Source: JAJISK01 sp046759185 (GTDB taxonomy: Archaea; Thermoplasmatota; Thermoplasmata; RBG-16-68-12; JAJISG01). From it: a stretch of 64,000 bases of DNA. The position numbers were made by a program, and so were the translations under genes. Where the stretch lies: positions 1-64,000 of the forward strand of contig JBHIBO010000006.1 of assembly GCA_046759185.1 (NCBI GenBank). Reading direction: 5' to 3'. Below the pieces are notes generated by a model. It was not told where the DNA came from. It ran no database searches and saw nothing but the letters and a program-made list of their open reading frames with translations. Positions 52,001 to 60,401 of this stretch are shown here, piece by piece (position 1 is the stretch's first letter; every line of letters begins with the position of its first letter).

Positions 52001-53345
52001 TCGGAAGGAGCTTGAGGAAGGCCAGTACCAGCAATCCCTCTCCAGTGCCATGAAGAGCGAGGCGCTCCTGGAGAAGATGGGGCTGCAGCGGGAGATCGCC
52101 CAGAACTCCCTCGAGACGGCCCGGGAGCGCATCCACGCCCTGCCCGCGGAAGTGGACCTCCTCAAGAAGCTCCTCAAGCAGGCGGAGGATGCCTTCGAGG
52201 GCGGCGACTACGTGAAGGCCCTCGAAGTGGCGATCAACGCCAGCGACGAACTCGGCCGGGTCAAGGAAGAGTGGGAGGTCATGCACATCTCGGAGGAGGT
52301 GGCCCTCCGCAACTTCAACGTGGCCGACACTCTGGGGCTGGACTGTTCCCAGCTCTCCCTGATACTGGAGGAAGCCAAGTCCGCCTCCCAGAACGCCGAC
52401 ATGGAGGGGGCCAAGGAGTCGTACGACCGGATGGCCACGGAGGCCTCCGGGATGGTCTCTACCTACCTCACGGACCTCCACGGCCAGGTGCGTAACGCCC
52501 GGGTCCTGAGTAGCCTCCTCGGCTGCGAGGTCGAGGGCCTGGACGATCGTCTATCGGAAGGCCTTGCCTACCTCGAGGAAGATCAGTTCGTGAGCGCCCA
52601 CAATGTCCTCTCTGGTTCCCTGGTGGAGGTCGAGAAGGCCCTCCAGGAGAATGTGGAAGGCGTCATCGGGGAGGCTGAGGCAGCCCTCAATCACGCCGGC
52701 GAGCTCGGCGCGGACGTCGAGGCAGCAAGGAGCCGGATCGATGAAGCGAAGACAGCCCTGCAACAGAACGGCTACGAGGCGGCCGTCCGTGCGGCCCAGG
52801 AGGCACGGGAGTTCCTGGATTCCCTCGAAGCCTCCGCGAAGCGCTTCATGGAGGCCACTTCCGAGGCCCGTTCTCTCATCACCACGGCAAAAAAGTTCGG
52901 CATCGACGTGGCCGCCGCGGACGCGTCGCTGGAACAGGCCTTGGTCATGCGGGAGGGCAACCCACCAGCCGCCATGCGGTCCGCGGAGCGAAGCCTCGAG
53001 CAGGTCCAGGAGGCCCTCGACGCCTTCACGCCGACCCTCGAGATGGCCCTGAGCGTACCGGGGGCCACCGTGGGCAATGATGTCGAGGCGACCCTGAAGA
53101 TCAAGAACACGAGCAAGGCCCTGGCCAAAGACCTGGAGGTTGCGGTGCTCGGCGACATCGAAGTGAAGGCCTTGGACGCGCCGGCATCGGTCCGAGCCAA
53201 CGACGAAGTGTCCCTGTCCTTTACCCTCGTCTTCCCCTCCTCGGGAGAGGTCCCCGTCATGGTCAAGGTGGAGGCCAAACGACTCATCGACGACCAGGAA
53301 TACGATTGGGAGCAGGTCTTTCAGGTTAAGGTGAAGGGGTCCTAA
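49038..53345 (+). CDS. Giant repetitive alpha-helical protein with C-terminal beta-sandwich
   Basis: A protein of about 1435 residues with no signal peptide and no membrane helix. Some 14 copies of a helix-turn-helix unit of the form LLxxAxxALExGDYxxALxxA (for example 'LKKSKTELEGGDYQKSFNYL', 'LKQAEDAFEGGDYVKALEVA', 'LLARSKRALDHGDFREAVEL') recur, mostly every 75-110 residues, separated by helical spacers. The last 100 residues form a CARDB-like beta-sandwich ('GNDVEATLKIKNTSKALAKD'). Strongly acidic and coiled-coil-like. It has its own GTTTTTATAGG box (48965) and follows scpB by 89 bases. TTG 49008 is an alternative start. Function unknown. Confidence 0.78.
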   Translation: MSGYLRHIELSRQLEEKAKEASQNRKHADERIKQLEGLISDAKKVDCKVADSEELLAQANSAMAAKDYKLALEKTQEGEDKAKAAFIQETNSVIEASESFIALLQRAEVESSEFEGLLGSAREALEKGNFREGVETARRGWTKLEKTLNEHLSASFSSVQTRVLAAKAMEKDTAMAEDLLSRARSALEGSEYEDALSHTEEALDILGRELGYELENEEKVVLELLQAGRALKAEVGKAEGYLKKSKTELEGGDYQKSFNYLKQARVEAERQLQKGFESGKANLQEPIEEAKKLGIDVTEAEALGEEAMKAAKAEDYGRASDLLREGVQGLENAKFRMVLETISASRPKFLRAKEMNVDIDATMEIFNKAREKLQEGKHTDALYYAEKGNEELDKLVGELDAAAERTQQLETEIASFAEQGLDFSGVQGLLNEAKKKLAEGNTKAWGAELAKVEKGLGKARSDRCREMLEEVQFIVTLGEKIGLDLDEATAGIQECSQLLKSNEVNQALTEATKLQQKTEARITSHFRAQVETLKDALPATPAAGEVSELLLKVETTLDVRDYGTAARLAEEAEEKAGGLSEAYAALAVEGLQAAQALATEHDLKIDGLRETYLAAKEAMEKGEMPALFQQIESVRGVLTHLTQRAFDEVKARVIEARNAGIDIAKEKEFLKAAKEAITSGDLFQGLIELRDCDISAKAHLDAFQKVRDTMGAAAVLVAEGKKKDIDMTRAVELLLKGKTAFEGGEIERALEIARDARAEAEKAISVLNVNDRLQAAEESLALAEAQDVDVEPWVGLLARSKRALDHGDFREAVELAMEVEAQTRAGVLNGVNGRVARSESMLEKVQVPAQEIGGLQKALKDIKALLEGGDLKTASERSAEVLSQTETMAETYEEILQDRKEAETLIADLQALSIKVSGPEKLLNKAGKALKEGRLPAAKQFAGEALGQLAKDRRESIERMIKGFEASAAKAQKEGVATADADALLQQARKELEEGQYQQSLSSAMKSEALLEKMGLQREIAQNSLETARERIHALPAEVDLLKKLLKQAEDAFEGGDYVKALEVAINASDELGRVKEEWEVMHISEEVALRNFNVADTLGLDCSQLSLILEEAKSASQNADMEGAKESYDRMATEASGMVSTYLTDLHGQVRNARVLSSLLGCEVEGLDDRLSEGLAYLEEDQFVSAHNVLSGSLVEVEKALQENVEGVIGEAEAALNHAGELGADVEAARSRIDEAKTALQQNGYEAAVRAAQEAREFLDSLEASAKRFMEATSEARSLITTAKKFGIDVAAADASLEQALVMREGNPPAAMRSAERSLEQVQEALDAFTPTLEMALSVPGATVGNDVEATLKIKNTSKALAKDLEVAVLGDIEVKALDAPASVRANDEVSLSFTLVFPSSGEVPVMVKVEAKRLIDDQEYDWEQVFQVKVKGS

Positions 53346-53380
53346 GGCCCCTGACCTCCCGGTGTCCCTACGTGGGCGTC

Positions 53381-54907
53381 CTAGGTGAGCATCGGCCCAA
53401 TTGCCTTCTCGACGGCTTTCACGATCTTGCCTTCTTCGAGGAGGGCCGTGATCGCCTCGATGTCCGGCGCGAGGGGGCGATCTTCCACGATGGCTGGAAC
53501 ATGCTGGCGCAGCAAACGGTAGGCTGTGCGAACGCCCTTGCCCGGCTCCAGTGACTCCTCGAATTCCAGCCCCTGTGCCGCGCACAAGTATTCGATGCCC
53601 AGCAGTGTGCGGACGTTTCGAATGATCTGAAACAGCTTCTCCCCCGCCAGGGGACCCATGGGGACAAAATCCTCCTGGTTGGCGGAGGTGGGAATGGAAT
53701 CAACCGACGCGGGATGCGCGAGGACTTTGTTCTCTGAGGCCAGGGCTGCCGCGGTGTATTGCGACAGCATCAACCCGGAGCGGAGACCGGACCTGCGGGT
53801 CAGGAAAGGAGGAAGCCCGCTGAGGCTGCCGTCCAGGAGGCGGGCGATCCGTCGCTCGGAGTAGGTTCCCAGGGTACAGAGGGCAATCGCCAAGAAGTCC
53901 ATCGTGAAGGCGAGGGGCTGACCGTGGAAGTTCCCGCCCGACAGGGATTCTCCGTCCTCCGGAAAGAGGAGGGGGTTGTCCGTGGCCGCGTTCACTTCCA
54001 CACCCAGGACCGCCTCCGCCTGGCGTATCACATCCAGTACCGCGCCCAAGACCTGGGGCATGCAACGCAGGGTGTAGGGATCCTGCACCTTGTGGGGACC
54101 CGGATGGGAGGGGATGACTTCGCTGCCCTGGAGAGTCTGGAGGAGGTCCCGGGCCGTGGCCACCTGACCGGGGTGGGGTCGAAGAGCGTGGATCCGGGGA
54201 TCGAACGGGCGGGATGAGCCCTTCAGGGCTTCGAAGCTCATTGAGGCGGCGATGAGGGCATCCTTGAGCATGGCCACGCCATCGTGGACGGCCAGACATC
54301 CGTATGCCGCCATGAGCGAGGTTCCGTTGATCAGGGCGAGACCTTCCTTGGGGCGCAACTCCACGGCCTCCAGGCCCGCTTCCCTCAGGGCCCGCTCCCC
54401 TGCGAGCCGCTGGCCCTCGTAGGAAGCCTCTCCTTCGCCGATCATGACCAGGGTCATGTGAGCGAGCGGGGCCAGATCCCCGCTGGCACCCACGGATCCC
54501 TTTCGTGGAACAAGGGGATGGACGCCCTCGTTAAGCATCTGACAGAGCAGTTCCACGAGAACGGGCCGGACCCCCGAGTGGCCCTTCGCGAGCCCGTTGG
54601 CTCGCAAAACCATCATAGCTCGCAGCACGTCCTCCCGCAGGGGCTCGCCGGCGCCAGCCGCATGACTCCGCGCGATGTTGCGCTGCAGCTGGCGAAGATC
54701 ATCCCCCGGGATCGTCACGTTGGCCAATTCGCCAATGCCCGTTGTAACGCCATACGCGACGCGAGCGTCCCGGCCGATTTCCACCACGAGCTGTCGGGAG
54801 GCTTCCATCTTTTCAATCGCTGAGGGCGAAATCGTGACCTCGCCATACTCTCTGGCGACCTTCACGACGGCCTCGAGCGTGAGGCTCTCCCCGTCAAGAA
54901 CCACCAT
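53381..54907 (-). CDS. hutH: Histidine ammonia-lyase
   Basis: A 508-residue aromatic amino acid lyase. The MIO cofactor comes from Ala-Ser-Gly in 'KGSVGASGDLAPLAHM' near residue 142; 'YGVTTGIGELANV' near 52 holds the active-site Tyr loop; 'QDPYTLRCMPQVLG' near 280 is the usual substrate region. Produces urocanate from histidine. No hutU, hutI or other histidine-degradation gene is near. ATG 54907 lies 31 bases after a minus-strand ATTTATTAA box. Confidence 0.95.
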   Translation of the reverse strand: MVVLDGESLTLEAVVKVAREYGEVTISPSAIEKMEASRQLVVEIGRDARVAYGVTTGIGELANVTIPGDDLRQLQRNIARSHAAGAGEPLREDVLRAMMVLRANGLAKGHSGVRPVLVELLCQMLNEGVHPLVPRKGSVGASGDLAPLAHMTLVMIGEGEASYEGQRLAGERALREAGLEAVELRPKEGLALINGTSLMAAYGCLAVHDGVAMLKDALIAASMSFEALKGSSRPFDPRIHALRPHPGQVATARDLLQTLQGSEVIPSHPGPHKVQDPYTLRCMPQVLGAVLDVIRQAEAVLGVEVNAATDNPLLFPEDGESLSGGNFHGQPLAFTMDFLAIALCTLGTYSERRIARLLDGSLSGLPPFLTRRSGLRSGLMLSQYTAAALASENKVLAHPASVDSIPTSANQEDFVPMGPLAGEKLFQIIRNVRTLLGIEYLCAAQGLEFEESLEPGKGVRTAYRLLRQHVPAIVEDRPLAPDIEAITALLEEGKIVKAVEKAIGPMLT

Positions 54908-54937
54908 CCGACTACCGCCATCTCATGGCTGGGTGGG

Positions 54938-54946
54938 TTAATAAAT
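54938..54946 (-). promoter_or_regulatory. TATA-like box of hutH
   Basis: On the minus strand the sequence reads ATTTATTAA, about 31-39 bases before the hutH ATG. Confidence 0.65.
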
Positions 54947-55135
54947 CCAATAAAAAGCGAGGAACGACGATTGGGCGAGAGTTCAGGAGACGCTCGCCGT
55001 CGAAATCACACTTGTATGGTCACCGCCCTCTTCTGGTAACGTCTGGGACAAATCTTAAAAGGCTGGGGAATCTCGAAACCAGAGTTACCTCCTCGCCGCC
55101 TGCAAGGGCTCCTTGAGAGGAAACGGGGGACTGTC

Positions 55136-57112
55136 ATGCGAAGTGTTGCTCTGGTCATCGTCGTCTTCTCCCTCCTAGCTGCAGGGATCGGCATGATCGG
55201 GGCCCTGGCCGTGCCCTCGGCACCGGGGAACCTGGTTGCGACTGCGGGAGTCGGCCAGATCAGCCTTTCGTGGCAGTCGGCCTCCTCTGAGCCAGGGTAC
55301 CCCGTCACGAATTACCGGGTCTTCCGGGGCACGGCCCCAGGAACCGCCGTATTCCTCGCCAATGCCGGGACCTCCCTCTCCTACACGGACAACGCCGTGA
55401 TGGCCGGCCAGACCTACTACTACCAGGTGAGTGCCGTGAACGGGTTCGGCGAGGGTCCACGGTCCAACGAAGACTCCGCAACGCCGACCGCGCCGACCGC
55501 ACCCAGCCCGCCCCGGAACCTCGTGGCAACCGCGGGCGTCGGCCAGGTCGGCCTTATGTGGTTGGCGCCCCTCTCCGACGGCGGATCCCCCATCACGAAT
55601 TACCGGGTCTTCCGGGACACCGCCCCGGGCGCCGCTATATTCTTCGCCAATACCGGGACCTCCCTCTCCTATACCGACACGGCCGTGATGGCCGGCACGA
55701 CGTACTACTACCAGGTGCGTGCCAACAACACGATCGGGGAGAGTCCAGCGTCGAACGAAGACTCCGCCACGCCGACGGCGACGGTGACCGTACCCAGCGC
55801 GCCCCAGAACCTCGTCGCGACCACGGGCGTCGGCCAGGTCGACCTCACGTGGGACGCGCCGTTCTCCGACGGCGGATCCCCCATCACGAACTACCGGGTG
55901 TTCCGGGGCACCGCTCCAGGAACCGCCGTTTTCCTCGCGGATGCTGGCAGCTCCCTCTCCTATGCCGACACGGCCGTGACGACGGGCCAGACCTACTACT
56001 ACCAAGTGAGCGCGGAGAACGCCGTCGGAGAGGGCCCATCATCCAGCGAAGCGGTCGCCATGACGGAAGTCGCGATTCAGATTCTCGCCCCAAGGGCAGG
56101 CCAGACGATCAGCACTCTCGGGTTCCGCCTTCAGGTATCCGTGACCAACTTTGTGTTAGATCCTGTCTCCATCGGCCAGGCTGATAATCCTGGTCATGGT
56201 CACTACCATGTCTGGGTGAACGACACGTTCACAGGAATGCTGTCCGGGGACCCGATCGTGGACCTCTCAGACTTTCCGGTGGGTCCGATGAAGCTGGGCG
56301 TGGAGTTGGTTACGAACATGCACGCGTCCCTGTCGCCGCCCGCATGGCACAACATATCGGTAACCGTGGCGGCCCCGTCGATCGCCCTCACTCGTCCGGT
56401 AAACGGCGGCTCGGTCAGCACCCTAGGAGCGCAGTTCAGGGTCGCTGTGCAGGGCTTCGACCTGGATAACCAGAACTTGGGTGGCAATCCCATCCCGGGC
56501 CACGGCCACTACCACGTCTTCGTCGACGGCACCTTCACGGGCACTACTCCTACGGAGCCGAGCTTCTCGATTCCCTCCTTCACCCCAGGTTCCCACATCG
56601 TCAAGGTCGATCTCCGAACGAACGACCACCAGCTTCTTTCACCGACCGTCGAGGATATGATTACTGTGACGGCGGCTGATCCCAGCATCTCGATCGTGGA
56701 GCCGTCCGCGGGTTCGACCGTTGGGCCGGTGGTGTTCCTGCGCGTGCAAATTGCGGGCTTCACCCTTGACCCCGAGAGCGTCGGGCAGGTAAGCGTCCCT
56801 GGAAGGGGTCACTACCATGTCACCATCGACGGGACGACGATTGATTTCATGGTTACGGGGCTCATCTACGCAGTGACAGACCTGGCAGAAGGCCAGCACA
56901 CCATCAGCGTCTCATTGCACAACAACGATCACAGCGCCGTGACTCCCGAAGTCAGTGATGAGGTGACCGTAACCGTGGCCGCTCCGGCACCGCCACCCGC
57001 GGGCATCGACTCCGCGCTCTTCGCCGGCACCACCATCGGACTCATCGCCCTCCTCATCGTCGTGGCCGTCGGGCTGTTCCTGTGGGGTCGTAAGGGCCGC
57101 CAGGCTCCCTGA
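55136..57112 (+). CDS. Surface protein with three FN3 and three GHGHYHV domains
   Basis: A 658-residue exported protein. Signal peptide at 1-24; fibronectin III repeats at about 25-117, 121-213 and 217-310; three further beta domains at about 311-405, 410-508 and 512-610, each with a histidine motif ('GHGHYHVWVND', 'GHGHYHVFVDG', 'GRGHYHVTIDG'); and a C-terminal membrane anchor (about 622-648) followed by RKGR. The histidine motifs resemble DUF4399-like metal-binding domains. The FN3 repeats are very similar at DNA level (period 288-291 bases), pointing to recent duplication. Likely cell-surface attachment or metal binding. Confidence 0.8.
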   Translation: MRSVALVIVVFSLLAAGIGMIGALAVPSAPGNLVATAGVGQISLSWQSASSEPGYPVTNYRVFRGTAPGTAVFLANAGTSLSYTDNAVMAGQTYYYQVSAVNGFGEGPRSNEDSATPTAPTAPSPPRNLVATAGVGQVGLMWLAPLSDGGSPITNYRVFRDTAPGAAIFFANTGTSLSYTDTAVMAGTTYYYQVRANNTIGESPASNEDSATPTATVTVPSAPQNLVATTGVGQVDLTWDAPFSDGGSPITNYRVFRGTAPGTAVFLADAGSSLSYADTAVTTGQTYYYQVSAENAVGEGPSSSEAVAMTEVAIQILAPRAGQTISTLGFRLQVSVTNFVLDPVSIGQADNPGHGHYHVWVNDTFTGMLSGDPIVDLSDFPVGPMKLGVELVTNMHASLSPPAWHNISVTVAAPSIALTRPVNGGSVSTLGAQFRVAVQGFDLDNQNLGGNPIPGHGHYHVFVDGTFTGTTPTEPSFSIPSFTPGSHIVKVDLRTNDHQLLSPTVEDMITVTAADPSISIVEPSAGSTVGPVVFLRVQIAGFTLDPESVGQVSVPGRGHYHVTIDGTTIDFMVTGLIYAVTDLAEGQHTISVSLHNNDHSAVTPEVSDEVTVTVAAPAPPPAGIDSALFAGTTIGLIALLIVVAVGLFLWGRKGRQAP

Positions 57113-57429
57113 TCGTCGAGACGGCAGCTGCCCAGGCCGTGTTTCCCCGGCCAAGAACACGCAGCCCGCACAACACTGTTAGCTCACCGGCCTCCGCTGG
57201 GGCTTCGTTCGTCCCTCGCCCTCGGGCCGTTGCACAGGCAGTCGCGACCACGCTCTCCGACAAGGCTATTCCAACCCTCGCATGGTCTCCGACCTCCGAG
57301 GAGGACGGATCTCGGTCTCACTCGCCGTGTTGAGCCGGGGAATGAGGTCCGACTCCCTCCGTAGGTGAGGACGGTTTCTCCATGCCATACATGAAAACGT
57401 ATATCCCGCCCGGCGTTGAGAGACCCGCC
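57113..57429. other. Gene-free stretch
   Basis: No convincing gene is seen in these 317 bases. They contain a 10-base palindrome (GGCAGCTGCC near 57123), scattered GC-rich hairpin halves, and close to the end an AACGTATATCC box that serves the RNase Z gene. Confidence 0.5.
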
Positions 57430-58365
57430 ATGCAGATTGCCTTTCTGGGCACGAGCGGCAGCATGCCCTCCCCCCACCGAAACGTCTCCGCCATCGCCAT
57501 CAAACGCGAGGGGGAGATCATCCTCATGGACTGCGGCGAGGGAACCCAGCGGCAGTTCATGCTGAGCAAGCTCTCCTTCATGCAGGTCTCCCGGATCCTC
57601 CTCAGCCACTTCCACGGGGACCACTTCCTCGGCCTCCCAGGCCTCGTCATGACCATGTCCCTGAACGATCGGAGCGAACCCCTCGAGATCTACGGACCCA
57701 CCGGCACCGTGCGGACGGTCCGGGCCCTCTTGGACATCAACCTCTTCAGGCCGACCTTCGAGACCCGGGTCCGGGACCTCGAACCCGGGGATGAGGTGGA
57801 CTGCGGGGACTACTGGATCAAGGTGACCGATTCTCCTCACCTCGTGCCCTGCCTCACCTTCGCCCTCGAGGAGAAGCCGCGGCCCGGGCGTTTCCACCTG
57901 GAAAAGGCCCAGGCCATCGGCATCCCGGAAGGCCCCCTCTACCGCCGGCTCCAGCAAGGGCAAGCCATCGAGTGGAAGGGGAAACACGTCGCCCCCCAGG
58001 ACGTCATGGGCCCACCCCGCCGCGGCCGGAAGATCGTCTACACCGGTGACACGCGTCCCAACGAGGGCCTCATCCCCTTCGCCCGGGATTGCGATGTCCT
58101 CATCCATGATGCCACGGTGGAGTCCACCCTGGAGGAGCAGGCCAACGAGTATGGCCACTCCTCGGCCCGCCAAGCGGCGGAGATCGCCAAGCGGTCCGGG
58201 GTCGACATCCTCTTTCTGACGCACATCAGCCCACGCTACGGAGACCCCGAGGCCATCGAGGCGGATGCCCAGACCGTCTTCCCCCGCTCCCACGTCGCCC
58301 AAGACTTCATGGAGTACAAAGTACCCCTCCCGGACGGGGAGGGACCGCCTCAGAAAGAGCTATAA
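57430..58365 (+). CDS. rnz: Ribonuclease Z
   Basis: A 311-residue metallo-beta-lactamase-fold endonuclease that trims tRNA 3' trailers. The zinc motif is 'LLSHFHGDHFLGLPGL' near residue 60; other ligands lie in 'VYTGDTRPNE' near 203 and 'LTHISPRYGD' near 265. 'MQIAFLGTSGSMPSP' is the normal N-terminus, so ATG 57430 is chosen; GTATATCC lies about 30 bases upstream. It prepares tRNA ends for the CCA-adding enzyme. Confidence 0.95.
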   Translation: MQIAFLGTSGSMPSPHRNVSAIAIKREGEIILMDCGEGTQRQFMLSKLSFMQVSRILLSHFHGDHFLGLPGLVMTMSLNDRSEPLEIYGPTGTVRTVRALLDINLFRPTFETRVRDLEPGDEVDCGDYWIKVTDSPHLVPCLTFALEEKPRPGRFHLEKAQAIGIPEGPLYRRLQQGQAIEWKGKHVAPQDVMGPPRRGRKIVYTGDTRPNEGLIPFARDCDVLIHDATVESTLEEQANEYGHSSARQAAEIAKRSGVDILFLTHISPRYGDPEAIEADAQTVFPRSHVAQDFMEYKVPLPDGEGPPQKEL

Positions 58366-58408
58366 GAATCCCGTGCCTTGAGCGCGATAACCTCCTGGGG
58401 GACCCTCC

Positions 58409-59605
58409 GTGGGCAGGAACATCATCGTCGAGGACGTCGGTCACACGCCCGTCGAGCGTCAGTACAGCGAGATAGTGGAGCGCAAGGGCGTCGGGCACCC
58501 TGACACGATCGCCGACGCCATTGCCGAGGCCGTCTCTCGGTCCCTCTCCCAGATGTACCTGGATCGCTTCGGGCGGATTCTCCATCACAACACGGACGAG
58601 GTGCAGATCGTGGGCGGCCAGTCAGCACCCGAGTTCGGGGGTGGCGATGTCCTAGAGCCCGCGAAGATCATCCTGGTGGGCCGGGCGACCACGGAGGTGA
58701 ACGGGCAACGCTTGCCCTTCCGGTCCGCGGCGGTGAAGGCGGCCAAGGAGTACCTGCGCCGGAACTGCACCCAGCTGGACGTGGACACGGACGTAACCAT
58801 CGATTGTCTCATCGGCCGCGGATCGGTGGACCTGCGCAAGCTCTACGATACGCAAAAGCACCTCTCCAACGATACGTCCTTTGGCGTGAGCTACGCGCCG
58901 CTGAGCGATACGGAACGCCTCGTCATGGGTACGGAGGAGTTCATCAACGGCCCCCTGAAGAACGACCTTCCCGAGGTGGGTCACGACATCAAGGTCATGG
59001 GCGTACGCCGGGGGAACGAGATTCGCCTGACCATCGCGGCGGCCATGGTGGACCGGCACATTCCCGACCAGAGTCACTACATCAGCGCCGTCGAGGAGTT
59101 GACGGACCATGTCCAAGACCATGCTCCCAAGATCACGGACAAGAACGTCACGGTGAACGTGAACACGGGGGACAACTACGACGCCGGCCTGTTCTACCTG
59201 ACGGTGACGGGCCTCTCCATGGAGAACGGGGACGATGGGTCCGTCGGGCGGGGGAACCGCGTCAACGGCCTCATCACGCCCTACCGACCCATGAGCATGG
59301 AGGCGGTGGCGGGGAAGAACCCCGTGACCCACGTCGGCAAGCTCTACAACGTCCTGGCTCGGGAGTTGGCCCAGAAGATCTACGAGGAGGCCGGCGGGAA
59401 CGTCGAGGAAGTCCACCTCCGCATCGTCTCCCAGATCGGGAAACCCATCGACTACCCCCAGGCGGCGTCCGCGCAGCTGCTCATGGCGGATGGGGTCCAC
59501 ATCTCGAAGGTCAAGGACGATGCGGAGCGGCTCATCGACGAGGGGTTGAGTCGCATCTCCGACCTCACAATGCGTTTCGTGAAGGGGGAAGTCCTGGTCT
59601 ACTAG
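58409..59605 (+). CDS. mat: S-adenosylmethionine synthetase, archaeal type
   Basis: A 398-residue archaeal MAT. 'VERKGVGHPDTIADAIAEAV' near residue 27, 'SVDLRKLYDTQ' near 140 and 'GRGNRVNGLITPYRPMSMEA' near 275 are family hallmarks. It makes SAM from methionine and ATP. GTG start at 58409, with a CTATAAG box about 45 bases upstream. Full length. Confidence 0.96.
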   Translation: MGRNIIVEDVGHTPVERQYSEIVERKGVGHPDTIADAIAEAVSRSLSQMYLDRFGRILHHNTDEVQIVGGQSAPEFGGGDVLEPAKIILVGRATTEVNGQRLPFRSAAVKAAKEYLRRNCTQLDVDTDVTIDCLIGRGSVDLRKLYDTQKHLSNDTSFGVSYAPLSDTERLVMGTEEFINGPLKNDLPEVGHDIKVMGVRRGNEIRLTIAAAMVDRHIPDQSHYISAVEELTDHVQDHAPKITDKNVTVNVNTGDNYDAGLFYLTVTGLSMENGDDGSVGRGNRVNGLITPYRPMSMEAVAGKNPVTHVGKLYNVLARELAQKIYEEAGGNVEEVHLRIVSQIGKPIDYPQAASAQLLMADGVHISKVKDDAERLIDEGLSRISDLTMRFVKGEVLVY

Positions 59606-59621
59606 GCCAGAGGCCTGGACC

Positions 59622-60353
59622 CTAGGCTGCTTCCGCGAGGAAATCGCGGACCTTGCGAAGAACGCCTTGGAAGGACTCCCGACTCAGGAGTCCCGTGTTC
59701 GTATTCCTCGGGCTCGGATGGTACGACGCGAATAGGACGGGCGTGTCCGATTTGAACTCGTAGACCCCACCGTGCTGGAACTTGAACTGCCCCTTGCGAA
59801 TGCCGAACCGTTTGGCCAGGTAACGGGCGGACGCGTTGAACGCGAGGTGCCCAAGAGCGAGAATCGCTCGCGGGTCCAGAAGATCCATCTCCTCCAGGAA
59901 GTAGGCCCCACAATTCTGAATCTCGTTAGCGACGGGGCGGTTGTCAGGAGGCACGCACCGGACGGCCGCCGTCATGTACGCGTCGCGAAGGCGAAGACCA
60001 TCCTCTCGGCTCTCTGAGGTGGGCTGGTTCGCAAATCCCGCCTCGTGGAGGCCTCGCATGAGGAAGGCTGCGCTGGGGTCCCCCGTGAAAATCCGGCCTG
60101 TTCGGTTGCCCCCGTGGGCCGCGGGAGCCAATCCGACGATGACCAGGGAGGCATCCGAGTCCCCAAACCCGGGCACGGGACGGCCCCAATAGGTCCAACC
60201 CTCATAGGCTCGCCGTTTCTTCTCAGAAATCTCCTGCCGGAAGCCCACGAGGCGGGGACAGCGAGTGCAGGTCACGATCCGCTCGCGCAGTTTCTCGAGG
60301 CCTGTGGCGTCCACGGGTATCGAGCGGTTGGGAGGGACAAAAGGCTTCGCCAC
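59622..60353 (-). CDS. Uracil-DNA glycosylase, family 5 (UDGb)
   Basis: A 243-residue Fe-S glycosylase. Cluster cysteines lie in 'IVTCTRCPRL' near residue 20, 'AVRCVPPDN' and 'EIQNCGAYF' near 132-147. Motif 1 is 'GLAPAAHGGNRTGRIFTGD', which lacks the Asp/Asn of family 4 and matches UDGb, and motif 3 is 'SYHPSPRNTNTG'. It removes uracil and other deaminated bases. GTG 60353 is preferred; an in-frame extension would cross the glyA promoter. Divergent from glyA. Confidence 0.93.
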   Translation of the reverse strand: MAKPFVPPNRSIPVDATGLEKLRERIVTCTRCPRLVGFRQEISEKKRRAYEGWTYWGRPVPGFGDSDASLVIVGLAPAAHGGNRTGRIFTGDPSAAFLMRGLHEAGFANQPTSESREDGLRLRDAYMTAAVRCVPPDNRPVANEIQNCGAYFLEEMDLLDPRAILALGHLAFNASARYLAKRFGIRKGQFKFQHGGVYEFKSDTPVLFASYHPSPRNTNTGLLSRESFQGVLRKVRDFLAEAA

Positions 60354-60401
60354 GGACGGTCGGAGGTTTTTACCAGAACGGCCTCTACCGTCGGGGAGTG
60401 C

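Noticed and set aside
52551..53585. A 344-codon minus-strand frame at the end of the giant repeat gene
   Set aside because: It arises from the repetitive GC-rich codons of the plus-strand gene and runs across the gap into hutH without a start signal.
55300..56000. Repeats of about 290 bases as a CRISPR or tandem-repeat locus
   Set aside because: They are in-frame FN3 domains within one coding sequence, far longer than CRISPR repeats.
57113..57429. RNase P RNA or SRP RNA in the gap before RNase Z
   Set aside because: No conserved core of either RNA was found; only a short palindrome and unrelated GC-rich hairpin halves are seen.
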